This document shows, piece by piece, positions 17,358 through 24,783 of a DNA stretch of 64,000 bases (position 1 is the stretch's first letter; every line of letters begins with the position of its first letter). The notes under the pieces were generated by a model, which worked only from the letters and a program-made list of their open reading frames with translations, was not told the DNA's origin and did not search any database. This DNA is from CADEED01 sp041395625 (GTDB lineage: Bacteria > Pseudomonadota > Gammaproteobacteria > Steroidobacterales > Steroidobacteraceae), in NCBI GenBank assembly GCA_041395625.1, contig JAWLAE010000002.1, forward strand, positions 620,001 through 684,000, given 5' to 3'. A program made the translations under genes and the position numbers.

Positions 17358-18557
17358 CTATTCCACGGTTGGCAGGAACGGCACCATGCCGAGCCGCAAC
17401 AGCTCGCGGGTGAAATCGCAGGAATAGCCGATCCACGCGTCGTTCAGCCAGCGCGCTGTCGGATACTCCTCAGTGATCCCACAGGCGCCGAGGATCTGCA
17501 GGGCACGCTCGGCATTGCGTATCGAGGCATCGACCGCGAGCGTCTTGGCGAGCGGCGACTTGATGGTTGCCGAGCGCATTGGATCCAGATCGCAATCGAG
17601 GGCGGCGTCCCAGACGGCGAGTCTGGCGACATGGTAGTCGGCATACATGTCGGCCAGCTTCAGGGCCACCGACTGATGCTGAATGATCGGCACACCCATG
17701 CTGTGGCGCTTCTTGGCGTAATCCAGCGCGTACTCGTAGCTGGCCCGCGCCAGACCCACGTAAGCCGCAGCCAGACCAATCGGCATCTGCGGCAGGCTGC
17801 CCATGACGCGTGCGCCGGCACCCTCGCCACCTAACAGGCGGGTCGCGGGCACCGTGACATTGTCGAGATACACCTCGGCATGGTGACCGGTGAGCCAGCC
17901 ACTCATGCGCGTGCGCGGTCCGGTCTCGAGGCCCTTGGTCCCGGCATCGACGAAGAACACCGAAATGCTCTCCCACAATGGCTTGTCGGTGCTCGTGCGC
18001 GTGAGCACGAAGTAGTGATCGGCGATGCCCGCGTTGGTGACGAAGGCCGACTTCTGACCGTTGATTACATAGTTGCTCTGCGCACGCCGCGCCTGCGTCT
18101 TGATCCCCATCTTCGGGCTCGGATCCTGTGTGAACAGCTCCGAACCGGCGACGTTCGGCTCGCTCAGTGCACCCGACAGAACGGTCGGTCGGGACGTGAT
18201 CATGCCGAGCAGCTCGCGCCTCTGGTCGGCGGTGCCGGCGACGGCAATGATCAACGGTACGGTCATGTTGAGCGCAAACAGGTCCGCGGCGATCGCCACG
18301 TCCGCCGCACCCAGTTCCTCCAGCAAGATCGCGGCGTCGATCATCCGGTTGCCGCCACCCCCATACTCTTCGGGCAACAACATGCGCGTGAAACCGAGCT
18401 CCCAACCGCGCTTGAACATTGCGACGCAATGGTCCCAAGGCTCACAACCCGGCTCGCGCGCCACCCGTTCGGCGACCGGTTTGATCTCAGCGCGTGCAAA
18501 GTTGCGCGCGGTCTGCTGTAGCAACTGCTGGTCATCGGTGAGCGTCAGGTCGATCAT
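17358..18557 (-). CDS. Acyl-CoA dehydrogenase-like flavoprotein, Asp at the base position
   Basis: FAD protein of the acyl-CoA dehydrogenase superfamily, 399 residues, with N-terminal helical domain (LTDDQQLLQQTARNFARAEI), the beta domain (SGALSEPNVAGSE near 128) and the C-terminal helical domain (AKKRHSMGVPI). In the usual DA-x-I-x-EIYEGT region it reads NDAWIGYSCDFT, so the catalytic glutamate position is Asp381. The same CD-x-T is seen in the broken paralogue at 33904-35019, so this looks like a subfamily trait. Start is ATG 18557, four bases after the upstream stop. Substrate is unknown; it acts within the Rieske/NicX-like pathway by context. Confidence 0.88.
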   Translation of the reverse strand: MIDLTLTDDQQLLQQTARNFARAEIKPVAERVAREPGCEPWDHCVAMFKRGWELGFTRMLLPEEYGGGGNRMIDAAILLEELGAADVAIAADLFALNMTVPLIIAVAGTADQRRELLGMITSRPTVLSGALSEPNVAGSELFTQDPSPKMGIKTQARRAQSNYVINGQKSAFVTNAGIADHYFVLTRTSTDKPLWESISVFFVDAGTKGLETGPRTRMSGWLTGHHAEVYLDNVTVPATRLLGGEGAGARVMGSLPQMPIGLAAAYVGLARASYEYALDYAKKRHSMGVPIIQHQSVALKLADMYADYHVARLAVWDAALDCDLDPMRSATIKSPLAKTLAVDASIRNAERALQILGACGITEEYPTARWLNDAWIGYSCDFTRELLRLGMVPFLPTVE

Positions 18558-18561
18558 GACA

Positions 18562-19119
18562 TCACCAGTTCGTCGCGGGCGGGATATGCGCCATGTAGGG
18601 AACCCCGAGCTTCTCGAAGCCAGCTTGTGTGCCGTAGACGACATCCACTGCATCGCTGCGCAGGACGAAATAGAAGAATGGCGCCGGCGGACCTTGCCAG
18701 CCCGCAGGGTTGCCCTTCTGCATGACGCCTACGAAGGCGGTGCGCTCTGCAGCATCGAGTTCATCGAAACGCTGGTCATGCTGCGTCTGGCAACTGGCAT
18801 CGACCGCCGCCAAACACGGTTGGTAGAACGCGGCGTACGGCGGCGGCACATCCAGGTAGCGCAGCATCAACAAGCTGTCGGCCGGCGGCGCGGCCAGTTG
18901 GTGATCGAGATAGTGGGCCAGCCCTTCGGCGGCTGCGCCTGGCAGCAGCGTGTCGCCCAAGGCCTCGAGCGTACGCTGTTCACTTGCGCTCAGCACGACG
19001 AGTGGCACCGACTGCGCACGCGCGTCACGGGGGCGCAGCATGACCAGCGACCCGGCGACCTGGTAGGCCAGCAGACCCAGCGCACCACCACGCAAGAATT
19101 GACGCCGATCGACACTCAC
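18562..19119 (-). CDS. Gluconate 2-dehydrogenase subunit 3-like, Tat-exported
   Basis: Small subunit of membrane-bound GMC-type dehydrogenases. The 185-residue protein has a twin-arginine signal (VDRRQFLRGGALGLLAYQ, residues 3-20) with cleavage after DARAQ, then the family start LSASEQRTLEALGDTLLPGA. In known complexes this gamma subunit carries the signal-less flavoprotein across the membrane by hitchhiking. The likely partners here are the GMC proteins at 24784-26343 and 26340-27887, which have no export signal of their own. It is embedded in the operon between an MDR reductase (10 bp upstream) and the acyl-CoA dehydrogenase (4 bp downstream). Confidence 0.85.
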   Translation of the reverse strand: MSVDRRQFLRGGALGLLAYQVAGSLVMLRPRDARAQSVPLVVLSASEQRTLEALGDTLLPGAAAEGLAHYLDHQLAAPPADSLLMLRYLDVPPPYAAFYQPCLAAVDASCQTQHDQRFDELDAAERTAFVGVMQKGNPAGWQGPPAPFFYFVLRSDAVDVVYGTQAGFEKLGVPYMAHIPPATNW

Positions 19120-19129
19120 CGCAGCACCT

Positions 19130-20083
19130 CTACTTTCTGACCAGCAGAACGGTCTTGCCGCGCGCGCTGCCGGAGTCCGACTTGCGATGCGCGCTGGCGA
19201 CGTCGGCCAGCGGCAGCACGTTCTTCACCACCGGCTTCAAGCGACCCTGCTCGAACATGGGTCGGACGTACTCGAGCACGTCACCACGCTGCTCGAAGGC
19301 GACGACGTGCCGCGTGACACCGTGCTCCTTGCAGAGTCGTGCCGAATGCTCGATCTCCAACTTGTCTTCGCGCAACACGACCAGCATGCGGGCGCCGCGC
19401 TTCATGAGTGGATAGCAATCGAGATTGGTCTGCCCACCGATCGGATCGAAGACGACGTCCACGTTGTTCAGGATCTTGGTGAAGTCCTGCTTCTTGTAAT
19501 CGATCACGATGCTGGCGCCCAGACCGCGGACGAAATCCACCGCGTCGGTGCTGCAGGTCGCCGCGACCGTGGCGCCTAGTGCGGCGGCCAGTTGCACGGC
19601 GGCACTACCCACACCGCCCGCACCACCATGTACGAGCACCAGCTCACCTGGGCGCGTCAGCGCCATGTCGACGATGCCCATCCAGGCGGTCTCGTAGACC
19701 ATCGGCAACGACGCGGCTTCGGCATACGACAAGTTGGCTGGCATGTGCCGCACGTTGTCTGCGCGAATGGCGATGCGCTCGGCGTAACTGCCCCAGCGCA
19801 TCGTATCCTGCATGCCGTAGACCTTGTCACCGACTTCGAGACCCCAAACGGCAGCACCCTTCTTCGCAACCACCCCGGCAAAGTCGTTGCCGAGCACGTG
19901 CGGCAGCGGGAACGGATAGAAGCGCTGTAGCCAGCCCTTGCGCAATTTGCATTCGAACGGATTGAAACCGGCGGCGTGAACATCCACCAGGACATCTTGC
20001 GGGCCGATCTCCGGATCCGGGGCGTCGCGCAGGGCCAGCACGTCAAAATCATCACTGTAGCGTTCCAACAATACTGCTTTCAT
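19130..20083 (-). CDS. Zinc-independent MDR oxidoreductase (quinone-reductase-like)
   Basis: NADPH-dependent reductase of the medium-chain dehydrogenase family, 317 residues. The N-terminal GroES-like domain includes GFNPFECKLRKG and LGNDFAGVV; the Rossmann domain has the nucleotide motif VHGGAGGVGSAAVQLA near residue 151. Zinc ligands of alcohol dehydrogenases are absent, so a role in reducing a double bond or quinone is more likely than alcohol oxidation. It belongs to the same minus-strand operon as the NicX-like dioxygenase. The exact substrate is unknown. Confidence 0.85.
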   Translation of the reverse strand: MKAVLLERYSDDFDVLALRDAPDPEIGPQDVLVDVHAAGFNPFECKLRKGWLQRFYPFPLPHVLGNDFAGVVAKKGAAVWGLEVGDKVYGMQDTMRWGSYAERIAIRADNVRHMPANLSYAEAASLPMVYETAWMGIVDMALTRPGELVLVHGGAGGVGSAAVQLAAALGATVAATCSTDAVDFVRGLGASIVIDYKKQDFTKILNNVDVVFDPIGGQTNLDCYPLMKRGARMLVVLREDKLEIEHSARLCKEHGVTRHVVAFEQRGDVLEYVRPMFEQGRLKPVVKNVLPLADVASAHRKSDSGSARGKTVLLVRK

Positions 20084-20120
20084 CGTCGCACCTTGAATAC
20101 TGATAGTAGGTAGTCGTTAT

Positions 20121-21137
20121 TCATTGAGATGGGATCCGGACCAGCTGCTTGCCGATCGGATCGCCCGTGAACAGCGCAGCGAAGGCGCTCGGCGCCTGCT
20201 CCAGTCCGTCTACGGTATGTTCTTCATTGATGATACCGCCAGCTACCAGCAGCTCGACCAGCTCGCGCTGTGCGTCGCCGAAGTGTGCTACGAAATCAGC
20301 GATCAGGAACCCGCGCAGTTCTGCCCGACGATGGATCACACGAAAAATGCGGCCATATTCAGCGGGAGGGGCACCTTGCGTGTTGTAAGCGGATATATAG
20401 CCGAACGCAATGATGCGCGCGTGCACCGCGATCTGTTCCATCACGGCGTTGTGCAAGGCGCCACCGACCGAGTCGAGGAAGACATTGACCCCATTGGGGG
20501 CGGCTGCCGCCAGATCAGCCGCAAGGGTCTGTGACTGATAATTGACGACCGCATCGGCGCCAAGTCTGTCGCGGACGAAGGCCGCCTGTTTGTCGCTGCC
20601 AACGATGCCGATCGTGCGGGTGCCGATGTTCCTGGCGAGCTGGATCGCAATCGAACCGACCGAGCCAGCCGCGGCGGCGACGACGACGGTCTCGCCCGGC
20701 CGTACCTTGGCAGCGGCATTCACCAGGCACCAGGCCGTCGTGCCGGACGGACCTAACACACCCAGCGCCGCCTGTATGGGACCGCGCGTTGGGTCGACTT
20801 TGCGCAGCTGTGCTCCTGGCAGTACGGCGTACTCCTGCCACCCAAGTTCACCCGCGACGATATCGCCGGCTTGATAATCTGCATGCCGCGACTCGCGCAC
20901 TGTACCCACGCCACGCCCGAGTACCACGTCACCCAGCGACAGCGGGGGTGGCTCGCGCGCTGTGGGATTCATGCGCATACGGGGTGCCGGATCCATCGAC
21001 AGGAAACTCGTCTCGACCAGCACCTCGCCAACACCCGGCGAGCTCAACGCCCGCTCGACCAACTCGAAGTCCGATGCTCGCGGCATGCCCTGCGGATAGG
21101 CCCGCAGCAGAATGCAGCGTTGCGAGCCACCCGGCAC
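20121..21137 (-). CDS. MDR family NADP-dependent alkenal/one reductase
   Basis: The 338-residue protein resembles prostaglandin/leukotriene reductases (CurA/YfmJ type): SFLSMDPAPRMRM near residue 45, GRGVGTVRESRHADY-type segment, and the cofactor motif VVAAAAGSVGSIAIQLA near 152. These enzymes reduce alpha,beta-unsaturated ketones with NADPH. The best start is GTG 21137, immediately after the stop of the upstream hydrolase (21138-21140). Two different MDR reductases side by side suggest that the substrate contains conjugated enone bonds. Confidence 0.85.
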   Translation of the reverse strand: MPGGSQRCILLRAYPQGMPRASDFELVERALSSPGVGEVLVETSFLSMDPAPRMRMNPTAREPPPLSLGDVVLGRGVGTVRESRHADYQAGDIVAGELGWQEYAVLPGAQLRKVDPTRGPIQAALGVLGPSGTTAWCLVNAAAKVRPGETVVVAAAAGSVGSIAIQLARNIGTRTIGIVGSDKQAAFVRDRLGADAVVNYQSQTLAADLAAAAPNGVNVFLDSVGGALHNAVMEQIAVHARIIAFGYISAYNTQGAPPAEYGRIFRVIHRRAELRGFLIADFVAHFGDAQRELVELLVAGGIINEEHTVDGLEQAPSAFAALFTGDPIGKQLVRIPSQ

Positions 21138-22016
21138 CTACGCACCCATGGTAGCGGCAACGGCACCGCGAGGCAGAGCACGCGCGGCATGAGTACGCAG
21201 GAAGTCGAGCAGTACCGCATTGAACTCAGCCGGACGATCCATGTTGCTGATATGTGAGCCGCCCTCGAGCATCACGAAGCGACTGTTCTCGATACGCTGG
21301 GCCATCGCCGCAGCATACTCTGGCGTGGCGATGCGATCGTGCTCGCCCACGATGACGAGCGTGGGCACCTTGATTTTCTCGAATGCCGGAAAGGCTGTAT
21401 AGCGAGTCACTGCGTCCAGCGTCTTCAGATAGGAGTCACGATGCAGGACCGACAAACTCTCGATCATCGCGTCGCGCACGGCGGCGGGGGTTGCGGGACC
21501 GATCAAGGTCGCCACCACTTCCGGCGCGATATCCTGCGGCGAGCGGCCCTCAAGCAGCGGCTGCTTGCGCATTTGCAGGAATTTCTCCACCTCGGCGGGG
21601 CTCGCGACTCTGGCAGAGCCCGCGCTGGTGTCCGCGAGCGTCAGTGTCGCCACGCGGTCGGGATGTCGCCCGACGAAATCGATGGCGATCCGGCCGCCCA
21701 TCGAAACACCGACCAGATGCGCCGAGTGCGCATCGAAAGCATCGAGCACCCGCAGCAGATCACCCGAGAAATCTGCGAAATCCAGCTCGCCTTCGTAGTC
21801 GTCACTCTCGCCGTAACCGCGCGCATCCCAGGCGGCCGCGGTGAACTCGGCACCGACGACATCCAGTTGCGGATACCAGTTGGTGCGATTGCCGCCGATA
21901 CCGTGCAGGAACAGCACCAACGGCCCGGAACCGGTCAGCTCTACCGCGACGCGCGGCTTGGGCTCCACCCATACTCTGCGACGCGCCGACGGTCGCTCTG
22001 CGCGCGACAAACTCAT
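21138..22016 (-). CDS. Alpha/beta hydrolase (C-C or amide hydrolase candidate)
   Basis: The 292-residue protein has the hydrolase fold with FLHGIGGNRTNWYPQ (oxyanion region), nucleophile Ser105 in LVGVSMGG, Asp227 in VGEHDRI and His255 in GGSHISN, a complete triad. Start ATG 22016 overlaps the NicX-like stop by ATGA; an upstream frame to 22079 is not coding. Next to a ring-cleaving dioxygenase and a 2-oxopent-4-enoate hydratase-like gene it could be a meta-cleavage-product hydrolase (MhpC/BphD role) or, by analogy with the nicotinate pathway, an N-formylmaleamate deformylase (NicD role). Sequence alone does not decide. Confidence 0.9.
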   Translation of the reverse strand: MSLSRAERPSARRRVWVEPKPRVAVELTGSGPLVLFLHGIGGNRTNWYPQLDVVGAEFTAAAWDARGYGESDDYEGELDFADFSGDLLRVLDAFDAHSAHLVGVSMGGRIAIDFVGRHPDRVATLTLADTSAGSARVASPAEVEKFLQMRKQPLLEGRSPQDIAPEVVATLIGPATPAAVRDAMIESLSVLHRDSYLKTLDAVTRYTAFPAFEKIKVPTLVIVGEHDRIATPEYAAAMAQRIENSRFVMLEGGSHISNMDRPAEFNAVLLDFLRTHAARALPRGAVAATMGA

Positions 22017-23059
22017 GCAAGCTCGCCCTGCAATACGCCATCGCGCGTTACTGGTTTGCCGTCGAGCTCTATCGTGCAATGCCGGATCGGCAGATCGAAA
22101 TGTCCCAGCGTGTGACGATTGGCTGATGGATTGGCGCCGGTGGAATAGAGAAAATTGCCCGCGAAAGCGCGCAGCTCGGTCGCGTTGATCTCAGCCTTGT
22201 CGTACATCACTAGCGCATCCCAGCGAGCGCCCGGGTTCATGCCCCAGCCGACGTGCGATACGCCGTACGAATTGCGGTCGCCCCAGGCCGAGAAATAGCT
22301 GCGCATCAGTTCTGCATCGAGGCCGGTGCCGGCCACGTCGACCACGAAGTCGTCCTCGATCGTCAATCGAATCGGCGACTCGAGGTAACGCTTGAAGGTG
22401 ATGTTGACGTCACCCACGTCCATGACCAGCGTACCGTTGATCGAATGCGCAGGCGGAAAGCAGCTGCAGATGCCGCCAGGCCAGCTCGACAGCTGGCCAG
22501 GATCGAAACTCGCGCCGAAATTGCCGCCGACGCGGGCGCCTTCCATGACGATCTCGAGATCGGTGCCGGCCTTCGACGTAACGCGCATGCGCTTGGCCTG
22601 CTGCATCATCTCGCGGCCCTTCTGCACTTTGGGCCATAGTGCCGGGTCGGTCTTCAGCCGCTCGAGCGCCTCGGGGTGCTCGTTGCTGATATACATCGCC
22701 CGCACCCCGGACCCTAACAACTTGGGCGTCTCGGGCGCATGCATGATGCCTTCGACGGTGCAATCGGCGACGAACTTCACGGCGAGCAACGCCGCCATCA
22801 CCGGCTCGAGACCCTGGATCGCGTGCGACGAGCCCGTGGAGCGCACCGGTACCGGCGCTTCGAGCGCGGGTGTCGGGATGACGATATGGAATGGTCGCGC
22901 ACCAATGCGCTGCAGCGCGAGCTCGGCGAGCTGCACGTTGATCTGCCGCGATTGCGACTCCGACAGGATCGCGACGATCTCACCCGCCTCGACTTTACAG
23001 AGGCGGAACACGTCCGCGAACGTATCGATCCACTTGCCTTCAATACGGTCGTTCAGCAT
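22013..23059 (-). CDS. NicX-type (M29-like) ring-cleaving dioxygenase
   Basis: The 348-residue protein matches the pattern of 2,5-dihydroxypyridine 5,6-dioxygenase: TSKAGTDLEI, NGTLVMDVGD, YGVSHVGWGMNPGARWDAL and NFLYSTGAN followed by GHFDLPIRHCTIELDG. The metal ligands of NicX (two His and one Asp, the last pair spaced H-x-D) are present as His269, His320 and Asp322. The family shares its fold with M29 aminopeptidases and opens rings with Fe(II) and O2. Context: hydrolase overlapping downstream, hydratase 58 bp upstream. Whether the ring is a pyridine or a carbocycle is not known; no other nicotinate genes are visible. Confidence 0.82.
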   Translation of the reverse strand: MLNDRIEGKWIDTFADVFRLCKVEAGEIVAILSESQSRQINVQLAELALQRIGARPFHIVIPTPALEAPVPVRSTGSSHAIQGLEPVMAALLAVKFVADCTVEGIMHAPETPKLLGSGVRAMYISNEHPEALERLKTDPALWPKVQKGREMMQQAKRMRVTSKAGTDLEIVMEGARVGGNFGASFDPGQLSSWPGGICSCFPPAHSINGTLVMDVGDVNITFKRYLESPIRLTIEDDFVVDVAGTGLDAELMRSYFSAWGDRNSYGVSHVGWGMNPGARWDALVMYDKAEINATELRAFAGNFLYSTGANPSANRHTLGHFDLPIRHCTIELDGKPVTRDGVLQGELA

Positions 23060-23117
23060 CCGCTGCCTCCTCGAGGGTCTGGCAGCATTCTGTTCGTCCG
23101 CGGGCCAGCGGCCAAAT

Positions 23118-23930
23118 TCATTTTCTCCTCGGCCCCATAACCGTGAGCGTCACTCGCCCGAGGCTCGAGTACTGTGCGACGACGGAATCGCCGGCCGCCA
23201 TGGGAATCGGGGGTGTCATGGCGCCACTCGCGACCAGATCACCTTGCTTGAGCGCGCGCTGCTGCTGCGACAACGCGTTGGCCAGCCACACTAGCGAACG
23301 CAGCGGGTCGCCCAGCACCACGTTCGCCGTACCGCGCGCCACTTCGCGGCCGTTGTGCGTCAACTGCACGGTTTCCCGCCGAAACGACCGTCCCCTGATG
23401 AGCACCCCCGGCGTGCCGCGAACCAGCGCCTGGGTCACCCCATTGTCAGCAATCAGGCACAGTCCACCCACTTCGAAGGGCTTGGCGTACGACGGTCGAT
23501 TGATCTCGAGCAGCGGGACCACGCGGGCGACGGCGTCGCGCACCTCGGCAACTTTGTAGGGCTCGCGGCGCGCCGGCAGGCCGCGACCGAGAACGAATCC
23601 CACTTCGGCCTCGACGGTGCAGCCGTCACAATGACTCCAATGCGAATCATTCGCGAGTATATTGTTCGCGAGCACCCGCCCGTAGAACGGCTCCGCGAGT
23701 CCGAGCATCTTCTGACCGGCAGTGGAGGTTGCGCCTACCTTGTAACCACGCACCTCTCCCAGCGACGGGCGCAACGCCGCGACGATCTCATCGGCGATTG
23801 CATACGCCGCATTGGCGTCGGCAGGGCGTACTGCTGCCGGGATATCCCCAAGCAAGGCGCCACCTTGCCGGACACGCAGCAGACTGGCCGCCAATTTCGA
23901 ATGTTTCACGACGATTACCTCTGCAGCCAT
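23118..23930 (-). CDS. 2-keto-4-pentenoate hydratase-like protein (FAH superfamily)
   Basis: The 270-residue protein has the MhpD/XylJ/XylI plan: GYKVGATSTAGQKMLG near residue 61, the metal-binding TVEAEVGFVLGRGLP, GLCLIADNG, and the C-terminal LKQGDLVASGAMTPPIP. Such enzymes hydrate 2-oxopent-4-enoate or decarboxylate 4-oxalocrotonate after meta cleavage. The start ATG 23930 overlaps the end of the NmrA-like gene by 16 bp. A matching aldolase (MhpE) is not found nearby. Confidence 0.88.
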   Translation of the reverse strand: MAAEVIVVKHSKLAASLLRVRQGGALLGDIPAAVRPADANAAYAIADEIVAALRPSLGEVRGYKVGATSTAGQKMLGLAEPFYGRVLANNILANDSHWSHCDGCTVEAEVGFVLGRGLPARREPYKVAEVRDAVARVVPLLEINRPSYAKPFEVGGLCLIADNGVTQALVRGTPGVLIRGRSFRRETVQLTHNGREVARGTANVVLGDPLRSLVWLANALSQQQRALKQGDLVASGAMTPPIPMAAGDSVVAQYSSLGRVTLTVMGPRRK

Positions 23931-24772
23931 TCAGCCAGCGTCGTCGACGGCGCACCGAGCAAGTCGTTAGCTTCGCGCGGATCGCCGTCCTCGCCGATTG
24001 CGGCGAAAGCTGTGAACAACTTGCAGACCGTCGCCAGCTCCGTGTTGCGCGTGACACGAGCGATCAAGCGCGCCACCGGGAGCGGCAACATGCTGACCCG
24101 CAGCGCTGGATGGCGGACGGCCACGAAGCGCTCGAGCGCTGCGCGCATGGTGAAAGCCTGCGGTCCCCACATATATAGACGACGATTTGCGGCGGCCGCG
24201 CTGTCGAACGCGCGGCTGACCATCCGCGCGTAATCCTCGGCCGCGAGGTAATGCAGCGGATGCGGTTGGCGCCCGAGTATGGTGGCGCGACCGTCGCGGA
24301 CGAAACTCGCGAGAGATTCCATGAAGTGCGTAGCACGAAAGCTCGTCCACGGAATGCCGGACTCGACCAACGATCGTTCTACCGCCTGCTTAACCTGTAC
24401 GGGAAAATGATGGCTCAGAGTGTCGTCGTATCGACCCGAACCAGATAGATAGCTCACGCGTCGTACACCTTGGCGACGCGCGGCGGCCAGGCAGTTGGCA
24501 GACCCCTGCACTTCCTGTTGCTGATAGCTCGCGAGTGTCGCGCCGCCGCGCAGGTTGAGATGCATCGCTGCACAGCCATCGAAGGCAGCGTCGAGTGTCG
24601 CCGGCTGCGTGACGTCACCGACGACGTACTCGAACCCGGGCCCAAGCAGTTGCCGCGCGCGGGATTCGTCGCGCACCAGACAACGGACCGTCCAGCCATC
24701 TGCGGCCATGCGTCTTGCCACCGGCGCACCGAGCATGCCCGTCGCGCCGACGATGAGCACACGTGAATTCAT
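23915..24772 (-). CDS. NmrA-like NAD(P)-binding protein
   Basis: Atypical short-chain dehydrogenase of 285 residues with the Rossmann motif VLIVGATGMLGAPVARRM at 5-22 and a variable domain (GIPWTSFRATHFMESL). NmrA-like proteins act as redox sensors or as reductases; no Tyr-x3-Lys catalytic pair is evident. It is the first gene of the minus-strand operon. Its start lies only 11 bp from the start codon of the divergent GMC gene at 24784. Confidence 0.8.
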   Translation of the reverse strand: MNSRVLIVGATGMLGAPVARRMAADGWTVRCLVRDESRARQLLGPGFEYVVGDVTQPATLDAAFDGCAAMHLNLRGGATLASYQQQEVQGSANCLAAARRQGVRRVSYLSGSGRYDDTLSHHFPVQVKQAVERSLVESGIPWTSFRATHFMESLASFVRDGRATILGRQPHPLHYLAAEDYARMVSRAFDSAAAANRRLYMWGPQAFTMRAALERFVAVRHPALRVSMLPLPVARLIARVTRNTELATVCKLFTAFAAIGEDGDPREANDLLGAPSTTLAEWLQR

Positions 24773-24783
24773 TACGCTAACCT

